From the NCBI GenBank assembly GCA_019137255.1, contig WPDH01000137.1:354688-418687 (forward strand): a DNA stretch of 64,000 bases, read 5' to 3'. Each line of letters begins with the position of its first letter. Within the stretch, counting starts at the first letter, position 1. This document shows positions 31,901-43,908 of the stretch, piece after piece. Position numbers and translations under genes: made by a program. Below the pieces are notes generated by a model. The model was not told the origin of the DNA, made no database searches, and worked only from the letters and a program-made list of their open reading frames with translations. Source of the DNA: Corinectria fuckeliana (taxonomy: Eukaryota > Ascomycota > Sordariomycetes > Hypocreales > Nectriaceae).

Positions 31901-34466
31901 CGCTTCATCCGGGACCGCAACGGCCGGCCTGGCCAGGTTGTCCTCCATGATCTCGCGGGATCCTCCCGTCTTCTTTTCCACCGCGTTTCCACCCGGGAGG
32001 AGGCGTTGTCCATTGCCAAGGACGCCCACGCGAGCGTGAGTGTCCTCAGCGGTCCGACTTTCTCTCTAGATGTTGTGCATGTAGATGGCGATGGACGGTA
32101 TGCCTTGTTCGTTGCCCATCACATGGTGGTAGACTTGGTGTCATGGCGTGTAATTCTCGACGACATCGAGAGTCTTCTCTCCTCGACGTTGCCTCCCCGA
32201 AGACAACCGCTCCCCTTCCAACAATGGATTCAAAGCCAGATTGAGCGCTCCCAAGCCATTGACCGCCCGTTGCAGGTCCTCCCCAGTGAGGTGCGTCCGG
32301 CAGACTATGGCTACTGGGGCGTCACGCCCGAGCAAAACACGTTTGGAAACACGGCCAGTGTCGAGTTTGTGCTAGACCCGTCGACAACATCGACACTGCT
32401 GGATCAGGCAAACAAAGCCTTGGATACCAAGCCGCAGGAGATCTTCCAGGCAGCCCTGTTGTATTCCTGGGCACGTGTCTTCTGCGACCGGAAGTCTCCC
32501 ACCATCTTCACAGAAGGGCACGGGAGAGAGCCCTGGGACGACGAGATGGACCTTTCCAACACTGTCGGTTGGTTCAGCACTGCCTGGCCTTGCACTGTTG
32601 ACGATACGTCTTCCGCCACGCTCTCCGAGGTCCTGTATCAAGTCAAGACCGCCGGCCGAAGAGTCCCCAATAACGGCCTCCCGTATTTCAGTGCTCGCTA
32701 TCTCAATCCGTCTTGCAGACAGCACTTTGCCCACCACAGCTGCATGGAAATTCTTTTCAACTACAAAGGCCAGTATCAGCAGCTTGACCGCACCGGCGCT
32801 GCGTTCTCTCATCCTGCTTGGACGCCGGATGTCGGCATGGATATATCGCCAGACATGCCTCGCTTTGCCGTCTTCGACGTAGAGGTCGATGTCGTCGACA
32901 AGTGCCTTCACTTTTCGATTTGGTTCTGCAACGGTACGTCGCGGAAGGCTGATATCGAACGATGGACTACCCAATATGAAAGGGCGCTTCATACTGTTTC
33001 TCGGGAACTTCTCAGTCCAAGTGCTTTGCTGCCTCTGATCGACGCCGAGCTGCTCGGCATCTCCTTCACCAAAGCCCAGGCTCTTGGCTCCACGATATGC
33101 AAACGTCTCGCCTTGACCTCTACGGCCGTACTTGAGGACGTTTATCCAGCCTGTAAGTCGCACGTGGGGTTGCTTTCCGGCCTCACCGGTCATGCAGGCA
33201 ACCATTCCGTCTGTGAGATCCAAGAGATTCTCACTCCAAGTCCCATCGATCCCGGCCTGGTCTCCAAGGCGTGGCACTGGCTGGTACAGCGGCACCCGAT
33301 ACTACGCACGGTACTGCTTGACAACCTGTGCTCAGGGGTAGGCCCGCTGCATGTAGTCCTCAAAGAAGTAGAGCCCAACGTCACCGTGCTGCCGTCATCT
33401 TCGGACCCGGTTCAGGCGTTGAAATTACTTCCAACGACCATGAACTGGGACGCTGTGCCGGCCAATAGTCTTGCAATATGCCAGGGCTTTGATGGGCGAG
33501 TTATGATTAGGCTGGAGTCTGGCTACGCCATGATCGATGGCACGTCCATCTCCCTACTTCTGCGAGTCTTTTGCAGTGCTATCAACGGCCAGATGGATCC
33601 CGTCGAACCGCCACTGTATCGGAAATACGTTGAACATGTCAGTCATCTCTCCCAAGTCCCCGTCGACGGTTACTGGAGGGAGACGTTGACTGACGTCCGG
33701 CCTTGTCTCTTTCCACCGCTGGTTGAGCCTCCGTGTTCACTTGAAATGCGTACTGCCCACAAGGAGATCAAGAATCCCGAACTTGTCCATGGGTTCTGGC
33801 GGCTTCACGGCCTTACGCTCACCAACCTCTTCCAACTGGCCTGGGCGATGGTCCTACGACAGTACACCGAAACCTCAGACATCCTCTTTGGCACTCTTCT
33901 GGCCGGGCGAGATTACCCCGTCCAAGACATCTGGCAAATCGTCGGCCCCTGCATCAACATCCTGCCGTGTCGTATCCAGCTGAAAGCTGACCTGGTCCTC
34001 CTCGACGCCTTGAAGCACAACCAAATCGAGATGCAACACCGCGTGGATCACCAAAACTGTTCCCTTTCGCAGGTGACGAACGCGTCCGAGAAGGACATGG
34101 GGATCCTTTTCAACACCTGCCTGACGGTGCAGCCCTCTCTCTCGGGCATGACAGCCTCCGGCAAAGATGAAGCAGCCACGCTCCGTCTCATAGAGCACCA
34201 CGACCCCACCGAGGTAAGATCCGTCGTTTGTCGAGTGTATAAGTAGCCATTGTTAATGATACTCCATCCAGTTCGATATCTGCGTCGCTGTATTCTTCTC
34301 TCCGGGTAGCCTCGAGGTTCATCTCCGCTACTGGACATCCATGTGCTCGGATGACATTGCGGCAAGATTGCTGCGGGAGCTTGAAACAACCGTTTTCCAG
34401 ATGATACAAGGCTCACATTTAACTATCGATGGCCTTGAAAAGGGTATTTTTGGTGCGGGACAATAG
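25932..34466 (+). CDS. Two-module NRPS: partial C-A-T-C-A-T-E-C
   Basis: Synthetase of 2806 residues. Exons are 25932-26333, 26390-34213 and 34272-34466 (introns 56 and 58 nt; the last gives DPTEFDICVAVFFSPG). Domains in order (approximate residues): C-terminal lobe only of a condensation domain 20-190; A1 with YTSGSTGVPKG near 363; T1 with ALGGSSMTA near 789; full C with intact HHAVLDG near 988; A2 with FTSGSTGTPKG near 1442; T2 with ALGGDSITA near 1861; epimerase with HHMVVDLVSW near 2044, EGHGRE near 2176 and TVGWF; a terminal C domain 2385-2800. The terminal motif reads GYAMIDG, so the catalytic His is Tyr. No TE or reductase. Hand-derived pocket codes, low certainty: A1 D-I-L-F-V-G-G-V-L-K, A2 D-I-L-A-E-G-S-I-M-K. 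Expected to extend the NRPS1 residue by two, the second as the D-form. Confidence 0.9.
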
Positions 34467-35084
34467 TCTGCATGACGAGAAGTTAATAAACGAGTGTTAC
34501 TTGGGGCACAACAGGTACATAACTATAGGCTATTATCCATAAGTAATATACCCTGCCTTGCCCCATGCAGACTTGGCATATATCAAAGCAGTACTTGGTA
34601 ATAGGGAGTGAAAGCGTCAAGGTATTAACGAGGGCATTGGGGCGTCAGGACTGTTCTAAACCAGATGACATAGTAAGACGAGCGGGTTTATAGCCGAAAT
34701 ATATATATAGTATACTAAGAAAGCCTAGAAGACATTCACTCTGTTGCCACCTCAGACCACGGTTCTGCCCTGCCCGGTATAATAGCGGAATGCAGGGATA
34801 ACTCGGGGAAATTACCTAACTAATGAATGATTTGCGCAATTCATCCCTGTCCGACAAGTCTAGTTTCGGCGTTTGATCAGCCAACCACGGGCATCACAGA
34901 CACAGCCATAAGCCCGAAACCCCGAGGCCTGGAAATCCTTCGGCTGAAAGATGAGAAACTCTCGTCCCTTCTCACTCTGCGGCCCTTCCTACCTGTTCAA
35001 TCTCCGTCTCCTCCATCTTTTCACCGGGAAACGTACGACCTCAATCCGCGAGCCGCAAACCGAAAGGCCGAGGCTCACGCCGAC
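34467..35084. other. Intergenic, upstream of the cluster regulator
   Basis: TA-rich 3' flank of NRPS2, then the probable promoter of the Zn2Cys6 gene. The regulator frame is open from an ATG at 34827, but the domain begins at 35085. Confidence 0.45.
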
Positions 35085-37510
35085 ATGACGACGCCGGCGA
35101 AACTAACCAAGGCGTGCATCCCGTGCCACGATCAGAAAATCAAGTGTGATGCTCCACTGCGCGGCCTGCCGTGTAGCAGCTGCGCCCGCAAGGAGTGGCA
35201 AGGCAATTGCATCCTGCCGATTCGTAAACGCCGAGAACCGTCAGCCCGCCCGTCTGTATTTGCCGGGGTTGCGGGTCGTGTGCTAACCAGTCTCCAGGAA
35301 CCAAACGCAAAGGGCTGGTCACAAACGGAACCGGGTGCGGCAAAGTCCACCAAGTGTTAGAGTAGCCCTGCCGAGAGAAGACGAGGTGAGTCTGCAATGA
35401 AATCAAAGACGGATCTGACAGCCCGTTGCTGGAGCCCGTTTGGGACAAGAGAATGAATGGGAGCTCTGACATTCGGCCCGTGGTCCCCATCTCCAGGCCG
35501 CCTCAGTGCCAGCCAGTAGTATGGCCTGTGACGACTCTGAAGTACAACTCCCGCCTGAACCGACTACTGTTAGAAAGGCACATTCACAGACCAAGCAATC
35601 GGACAGTTGCCGAGACCCAGCCAACTACCACACCAGCATACACTACCTCAATATTCTAGCCCAAGTAGAGGGCGACAAGAACCGCACCCAACAGTCGGGA
35701 AATCACACAAAGGACAGCAACACAGGCCCGATCTCTGCAAACACATCCAACAATCGCTCCAGCCATCCGCCTGTTACGACCCGACAGCTCGACCCCGTTG
35801 ACTATGCCTTCCTCGTAGGAAAAAGAGTCTTCGATCTTCCTCCTCAACATTGCATGCAAGTTTCCATCAACCGACCGCGCCCCTTTCTAGTCTTCACTAA
35901 CAAAAAGCATCCAGTGAGGCTATCTTGCGAGCTTATTTCGAGTTTGTGGTTCCCTTTGCCCCCATTCTGGATCGCATCGCTTTCCTCCGAAGCTTTGCCT
36001 CGGGCTCTTACTCTTTGTTTCTGATGCATGCTATTCTCGCCAGCGGTATCTTTCACGTGTCATCAAGCATCATCTCAGAATGTGGATTCGAGAGCCGATC
36101 GGAAGCTCAAGCAAGCTTCTGCTCCAAAGCAACACTGATTCATGATTTCCAGTACGAGACGAACCGTACGCACATGATACAGGGCTCGATCATACTAGGA
36201 GCCGTGGTATCTACGACCGGTGCCATGGACAAGGACTTTCTCTACTGGTTTTATAACTCTGTTCGTCTCATACGGACAACTGAGCACCAAAGGAGGTAAG
36301 CAATTTAATCCCGTGCAGAGTTCATCCTTGTCGGCAGATTTCTAATAGCTGATTAGTGCAAGTGACACAGGCGAGGGAAAAGATGCAAATGTCGACAAGC
36401 TGTGCCGCAGAATCTGGTGGACTCTCTATGTATGTGTATCTCATATCGCTGCACCATGCCTGAACTATACTGAGCTTACATTTTGAAGTGCCGTGACGTG
36501 CTTTTGTGCTCTGTGGGCAGTCAGCGCATCGGTCTTCTCAGCCACCTCGGCGGTATCATAACCCCTTTAACCGAACAAGACTGGGAGGTTGAAGAAATCC
36601 CCGAGGATTTCAAGTCGCTTCTCAAGCCAATAACGAAGCGGCAGAGACTGGCATTCATGTCTTACTGCAATCTAGCTGTGACGGGCGAGTACTTCTAGAT
36701 CCAAACTACATCGACGGAGCTGACCGTGGGCAACAGGATCCCGGTGCCTTTCTGTCGTCGCAGAAAACCACGAGCGAGACCCTGAATGTGTGGTTGAGCC
36801 TCTGGGCACTTGGCGCTCGTCCCTCCGCGAGGTGCTGCAGTGCCATGACCAGTCACTCCAGTTCGACATGCCGTATTCGTTCTTGCTGGCTAGCAGCTTT
36901 CGATTCGAATGTATCCTTCTCCGCCTCCTGCGTTCCAGGTGGCAGTCTCGCGATCCGACTCGGGGCGAGTGGACAACACGCAGGCTTCGTTCGGCTATGT
37001 TTGAGCTGGACACTATCGCGGGGAGAATGCTGGCGAGCAATGCCCTTTCGGAAGTTCCTCTGTCTTTGTACGTCCCCGGCCAACACCATGATTTGCTCCC
37101 GCGACTGATCCATCTACGCCTTTAGCACCACCTGCATCCCGATTTTGCTCGCTCTTCACATTGAAACAGCGCTCGACCCCACAGAGCCGGACGTGACCCG
37201 ATCCATGTCTCGTATATCCATCAGCCAGGCAATGCTAGTGCTCAAGCAGATGGCCGACCTCCCACCCATGCAACAAACGCTGCCGATCTTCGAGCGGTTT
37301 CTTGCACGGCACAACCTTGCTTCTACTCCCGGCACTGCCGATGCGCCCAGTCTAAACATGGCCCCGAGGAATCCGGAACCCACTACCAACAAGGACGTTC
37401 ATGATGCAACGTGGCGTCCGGGATTCTTCGCGACGGGGTGGCAGGATCTTCCCGACTTAGATGATTTCTCTTTCGGTGACTTTACTGGCTTTGAATTTAT
37501 AGACAATTAG
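35085..37510 (+). CDS. Zn2Cys6 transcription factor, likely cluster regulator
   Basis: Nuclear DNA-binding regulator with an N-terminal Zn2Cys6 cluster (ACIPCHDQKIKC ... CSSCARKEWQGNC, residues about 10-45) and a fungal-specific middle domain (EAILRAYFEFVVPFAPILDR; LCRRIWWTLYCRDVLL). Proposed exons are 35085-35251, 35298-35385, 35497-35855, 35915-36295, 36357-36429, 36489 to about 36677, about 36775-37067, and 37126-37510. The intron at 35856-35914 uses a GC donor (GCAAGT). The join between the sixth and seventh exons is not resolved: the obvious GTACTT donor and CAG acceptors leave the frame off by one, so either a weak site is used or the gene carries a frameshift. The tail is acidic (WQDLPDLDDFSFGDFTGFEF), as in activators. 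It sits directly after NRPS2 on the same strand. Confidence 0.72.
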
Positions 37511-37806
37511 CTTCACCAAGGACACGTTGCTGACGCTTCGTAATGTATATTCTTGAGTCAACGAGACTAGAGTTTCTATTATTTGGGGAGCATCCATTCA
37601 CTGTCTGTCGTCTATCAATCGACAGAGCACGATGAAGGAGAACTGCCTCCCCAGTTGATGGCAACATCTGGACTTCTAGTACTTCATTTTCTGCTCCTAC
37701 TGTCTTACTCCCGTCAAAAACTTCGACATGTGGAGGTCTCGTTTTCAATTGCGGCTATCTCCTAAACTTGCATCTTCATTTCCATCTTCCACAATACATG
37801 CCTCAA

Positions 37807-39598
37807 TTACCTTCCCATCAAGCTAGCAGTCTCGTTGATCAACTGGAAAGCTTCTCTTCTAAAATCGTCGACCTCGATCTCCGTCCCCTTCGAAGCGTTG
37901 AAAACGATGTTATGGGGAGTCTGGAGATTATATTTTGGCCAAACAGTCTTGAATTTGGAAACTGTATTCAAAGTCAGCGGAGGTTCCAGTCGAGGTTCTT
38001 CGGGGGCACAAACCAGCATGGTGGTTGGGTGAACCAGTGTTTGCAAAGCTTATCCACATACGGCTCATGAGGTCGCTGAGCTCGACATATTTCTTCTTCA
38101 GGGCAGCAGACGAGACGTTGAGGGGATCAGACTCGTATCCTTCCCCTCGTGTGTTGTGGAACACAAAGGCCACCTCTTGGAAGTGAGCAGCCCCAAGTGT
38201 CTTGGCATCCAAATTGGCTGGGACCGTATCAAAACGATAGGTATATGCGTCGACGCCGTGCTTCGTCCACGTCTCTGCTGAGATACGCCGTCCGGCCCCA
38301 AAGACGAGATCACCCGCCATCAGGGAGACAGCGCCATAGTAAGAACCATAAGGGCTGCCAGGGTCGCTGAGCACAGTGCCTATTTCTGACTCGATGGCCT
38401 CCGGGTCTAGGTCCCAGTAGAGTTCGCCAAATTTGCTGACTATCTCGTCTGGCCAGGCACCATCCCCAATGGTTTGTAGAGCCGCAATGGCGCCTTCGGT
38501 AGAATTCACCCCAATCTCGGAAAAGATGGGTACGAAAGAGGTACCTTCGTTCGTGTTGGCCCCGATGAGGAGGGGCACGTGGATGAAATCGCCCTTTTCA
38601 AGCGCCTTCGAACTAAGCTGCTTTATTATGCCGTGATCGACAATGGGGTTCCATTGTACCGAGCTTGATGCCTTCTTTATCGTCGAAGCCGGGACAGACT
38701 GCAGGCATGAGATGACGTCGGCACTTCCCGAGCATCCTGTTGCGTTTTGCAAAGCAGTCAGGTGAGAATCCTGGACGCTATCGGAGTCGAATGGCACGTG
38801 GTAGAACGGTCCGCCGCTCTCGGCAATAGCACCATAGAAGAGCCCGTCGTCACGGCCGCCGTATGCCAGCAAGTGGATGCCAACAGACAGGGCGCCGGCA
38901 GATTCTCCTTGTATGGTGACGCGCCGAGGATCGCCGCCAAACTTGTGAATGTTGTCCTGGATCCATTGCAGGGCGAGGCGTTGGTCGTGGATGCCCAGAT
39001 TGGTCTGGTTCTGCTCTCGGAAAGGCTGACCATGGATGAAGCCAAAGGGACCGAGTCGGTAATTCAAGCTGATACCGATAATTGGCACGCCCATGTCGCT
39101 CGATTCCTGAACAATGTAGGACATATTGTAGCGGGCATCTCCGCTCCCGCCCTCCTGAAAACCGCCGCCGTGTATCCAAACCAGCACGGGGAGGCCGGAG
39201 GTCCGGGGATGGCAAGAGGGGCGAACAATGTTGAGCGTCAGGCAGTCTTCATCCTCGGGGTATGTGATTGTCTGTTGGCTGAAGCCGATGAGATGCAGAG
39301 AATTGCCAATGCATAACGAGCCGTAATCTGTGGCGGATAAGGGGCTGGACCACTTGTTCACCACGGGTTGCGGTTGGGCGAAGCGAAGCTCTCCTACAGG
39401 CGGTTTGGCGTAGGGGATCCCCAGGAAGAAATCCTGGTTGTAGCTGGGGCTGTGCCTCCCTTCGATTGTGCCGTTGGCGACGACGACGGTCGGAGCTTCG
39501 GAGGTGTTACTATGGAGGGGAACAGCCAGACCGTTCAACGGCCCAGCCCCCCATAGCAACAAAAGAGTTGACAAACCAAAGCGTAGAGTCCCGGGCAT
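37807..39598 (-). CDS. Secreted type-B carboxylesterase
   Basis: Alpha/beta-hydrolase of the carboxylesterase/cholinesterase family, 579 residues, predicted to be secreted (signal peptide MPGTLRFGLSTLLLLWGAG). Exons are 39598-38014 and 37961-37807. The 52-nt intron (GTTTGT donor, GCTGAC branch) moves the reading into WPKYNLQTPHNIVFN, the family C-terminus. Motifs are the oxyanion WIHGGGFQEG, nucleophile elbow GESAGA, acidic member in NTNEGTSF and His in LGAAHFQEVAFVF. EDCLTLNIVRP carries the disulphide Cys of the family. Several N-x-S/T sites are present. Transcribed toward the cluster regulator, it marks the cluster's right edge; it might hydrolyse or detoxify an ester product outside the cell, or be unrelated. 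Confidence 0.88.
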
Positions 39599-42500
39599 AC
39601 TGGCGATACTTGGCACACGTGGTTTCGGTCCAGAGATGGTTGAGCATGTCCAAACTACAGCATGTTTATATTCTAATGGCCTTTGCGGTTCCAACGGCCC
39701 ACTCGCAGCCGGGATGGCAGCGAGACACCGAAACTACTAGATATGTAAATGCCGCAGTAGAAGCTCCAACTGAATATGCTCTAGTTTACTCCGTAGTAGC
39801 CTGCTTTACAATTCGGAGCCGGGGTTCCATGCTTCCACCTTCGGAACATCTTACAACTCGGGGTCATGCCTCCGTTCGTCAACCGGGTACCTGGTCCCAA
39901 GGCAGTGTGGGCTTCCTTTCAAGCATTCTACTTGCGCGGACCAGCCCACGGGCAGGCAGATGTCATCCGACAGCCTTGACTCCCTCGTGCTGCATCATGG
40001 ATCATCTTTAGGTGTGCAGATGCTACGCCGAGACAGCGCCGACGATCAGGCTACATACATAGCACCGCCCCAGTTTCGAGCAGCCTCCTTTCCCCGTCTT
40101 CCCCACACTGATTTCGCTTAGTTGTGTATAAGCTTAATGCCAGCTGGCACCATGACGTATGCTTACGCATGCTTACGTATGCTTCGGCATTATAGAAGCT
40201 CGACTACCGAATCCCGATTCTCTCTTAGCCCTTGGATATGTCGTCTTCTTGGTCTTCGGCATTTCGCTGTTTTCTGCGCACCCGCTCGCCGAGATTGCGT
40301 CCCCAACCTCCCCCCTTGAAGATGGGATGTCTTTCAGGTACTGAACGGAGATGACGATCTTGGTGCCTGGCTAACGGAACATCCTGGCATTGATAAGGTG
40401 AGCTTGGCGGGATCTACGAAGTAAATTACGGAGTACAGCAACTAGCAAACGAGTTATGCAGAGTTGTGCGGAGCCAAACACTTCCTTCCATGGTCGGAAG
40501 CAAGGTGAGGGTAGCGCCGTACTACAGCCCTGTATGCTGCAGAGGTTTAGCTACTGAGCGTGAACGACTTTCATGCATAAAACGGAGAAACCCGTGGGGT
40601 CTCCCACTGTCAGCAATATTTGGCAAGTCAGCCTCCTGCTGGCGAGACCTTGCGTGCTATCTACTTATTGACGGCATTTCGGTTTCGGGAAGTTCCCAGC
40701 ACGCACTCATCGTTCCGTTTCTACTCACGGCGCTGACCAAATGTTCGAGATGAAACTTGCCTCACTGTACTGAAGCCAGTCGTACTTTTTTGTGCAATCC
40801 TTCTCCGTGAATTTGGTTGCTCCGCTTGACCTACGTCATGATAAGGGATAACGCGGACCGTGTGGCAGCCCAGTAACTTCTCTTCCGAGCATCGCTTTGT
40901 ACGAGGCCATTAGCTGTCGTGCGTTACGGGAATATTCCTGACTCCCAGGCGACGATCCTTTAGTAGTTCAGGTCGGTCAGAAGCAGGAGAACGTAATGTT
41001 TGTTCTTTATCTAGCTGGTGTGTTGCTAACTCTATATAAGTAAGAATTACTTGTAGAAGTAGCTTTCACCCTAGCCAATTTTAGGACATCAAGCAGCTGG
41101 TCAGAAGCGTCGTTGCTGGTCCACCTCGACCTAGGTTGAAAAACGTAAATCTCACGTCACTACGAACATTGGCGTCTCCATATCTCCCCTGATGTGGTCT
41201 AAATTCTTGCTTGTGATTTTCAACCAAAGCCGAGGCCTCCGGGGTCATTCGTCTTCACTATCAACTACTTAGCCTGTTATTCCGCGTGGGATACTATATG
41301 ACGATCAGAAAGACATACCTCACGAGTCAAGGGGGGTTTTAACATGCTTTTTGCCCTAGAAACGATCAGACTTTTGTTGCTCTCCTTTCTAGCCGTCCTA
41401 TTCTGACGTTCATCTTTATCTTTATAGCATACTAGACTCAACATACGTCCTTAAAAGTCTTACTAGAGTAGCACGAGACAGAGCAAGCTGTTGACCTGAC
41501 TTGTGCTGTTCTTGACGACTGCTCCTACGAAAGGTTTCTGCTCTCCGAGGTTGCGAATAAGCCCACGAGCTCGAGATTTAAACTGCCTAGAAAGGCCGTC
41601 ATAGGCCCGTCGTATGGATCGGATTGGTGTATCTCGTCCACCTTACCCTCGAGACAGCCAAGATGACCTATTCTTTCACGCCAAGTTTGCCTATAATTGT
41701 CGTCCGTGTCAAGGTGTAGCTCAACTCGATGGTCCATGAGGCTAGTCAGGTACTATGTGACATCGAGCTTAACTTAGTGAGGCTATTTGCCATTCTGGAT
41801 TGTTGATGCGGGTGCGCGAATACAGCAATGTTAACTTTATTCTCATGATCGGTCATTGAGCAGCCTACCGGACTTAGGCTACCAACAAAAGACAATACGT
41901 CTACATGGCCGCTGATGTCTTCCATCATGTTTTTCTATTAGAATTATTTACGTCGTCACTGTTCCCGCACCGTCGTGCATGTCGTTGGTGCCTGCAGTAT
42001 AGTGGTCTATGAGATTCGCACTGGCAGCACTCATCTACCATTCTATCCTCCCCTCCTTCTAAATCTCTATATGTTCATACCCTTCCACCAAGAAGCTGCT
42101 TAGTTTGTTCTATCAAGGGTACAAACAGCTAGATCAAACCCTCTTTCACTGGATAAAAGCGTAGCGGCCATATCGTGTCTGAATACTTTTCCGCGTGCTC
42201 TATAGGGATTGTCAGAGATCTAAAAAGTACACCAGCATGTACTGGAGCGCACGATCCAGAAGCTTGGTCTAGACAATTGTCAACGTTCAATGCTCGTACT
42301 CGGAGCCTTTCGATGACTAGCTGCGCCCTTGTGAGCCGCTCGCAAGTAGGAAAACCCTCTCATTCAGAGTTAGCCGCCACAGTAGCTCAGGAGCACGATT
42401 CTCGACTACGTCAAAGGTTATCTTGGCAGGCAATTCGTAACGACTGGTTTCTCCAATTAGAAGTTAACTGACAATTATCGAGCCCCTTTGTCATAACCAC

Positions 42501-43908
42501 GCCCTAAACAAGGGTTAAAGGGCTAGCGATTGGGAATGTTAAGCACTATAGAAACTAGAAAGACGATTAAAGGTGTATACTAGGCTAGCCATACTTACAT
42601 AGAAATAGAGGAGAACTCCCTGCGACTCAGGGCAGGTTTAGATAACCCGCAGTTCGATATCGTTTCTGTCTCTGCCTTCGACTAAAAGGGTCTTAGCGCT
42701 TTAGTACAGCATGAGCTTCAGAAAGCTATCACCCTTAATGCGCCTTTAACGATATTCCGCGACCGTCTCTGTCTCCCACTACTAGACCTGCAGCTTACAC
42801 ATCTCTTTAACTCTACGTATAGTAGTCTCCCTCGTCGCGAGCGTCTCTAGGGGTATAAGGACTATACGTATAATAAGCGAGCTTATTATGAAAGGCTTCC
42901 TACTAGGGTCTTTAGTATGGTGGATATTTCAGATGGAAACTTGTTCAGTCAGGGACTTATACGTAACCTCTCAAGATGTCACAAAAGCTGTGACCCGACT
43001 CTTCTAGAGAATCGAATATATGGAGGAGCATTTGTCACTTTCGGTCAGCGTTACTGGGCGTGGTGTTCAATTCACCGGATTCGCGTAACGCTTCAGGTAA
43101 GCTTGTGGGTGATTGGTTTGCCTAGTCTATGTATGACGGTTGGATAAGGAATCATCGACCGCTGAAGGACTCTGGGCTAGATCTTCACTTTCGTACAGAA
43201 AGCGTGAGCAAGGCTGCTCCCGATGAAATCATTCCCAGCCACATCGTGGTATGTACCGCAGTGTAAGTGGCGATGTTCTTAGTTTACTTCCCCACGATGG
43301 CACACGATCTGCTTACATACTACATGCGCCATCTTCCCGCATCCTGTCCAGATCAGCTCGATCTATCCAATTACGCCCAGCAAGACGGCACTGGAGCGGA
43401 CCATCTGAACAGCCCTCAGTGTATTCTTCCAGGTAAGTCGACAGACGAAGCTGGGATTCCGACAAACACGACACATCCAACATTAATTGGTACCCGTCTA
43501 CATCTCCTGCCAGAGGCTCTTCCGAGGTGATATCTCGGGCACTGCTGCTACAAAGTCCACCTGATCAACGCTCAATACTTCCACTGTTTGGGTCATTAAT
43601 GTTGCGCGCCCACCAGGAAGCACTGGGTATATCTGCAAAATAGTTCTGGTTGTTGGAAAATATTGCGGTCAAGGCCATACTTACAATTGTCCCACCCGCT
43701 CTTTCTTGGTTCGCTTCTCTATGACCTCGTAATCGGCCACCCATATCTCAGTCATGGTCTCGACGCATAGTAAGTAGAGTCGTCGTTACCTGCGTGTGTT
43801 TCTCGAATGTGGGATTTGAAATTGTAGAAGCCTCATCTTGACGACACCACCACCTATAGCAAATGCCTAAAGAGAGGAGATTTTGTATTGACTATATACG
43901 TACACTAA
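39599..43908. other. Gene-poor region, 4.3 kb
   Basis: No intact gene on either strand. TA-rich tracts alternate with short open frames. At 42620-42930 a plus-strand frame interrupted by stops (PLTIFRDRLCLPLLDLQL ... YKDYTYNKRAYYERLPTRVFS) looks like decayed coding sequence of unknown family. Frames at 42917-43530 are open but unrecognised. Confidence 0.45.

Noticed and set aside
15632..34466. A thioesterase or reductase release domain on either NRPS
   Set aside because: Sequence after the last C domain ends within about 15 residues; no GxSxG or Rossmann motif at the termini.
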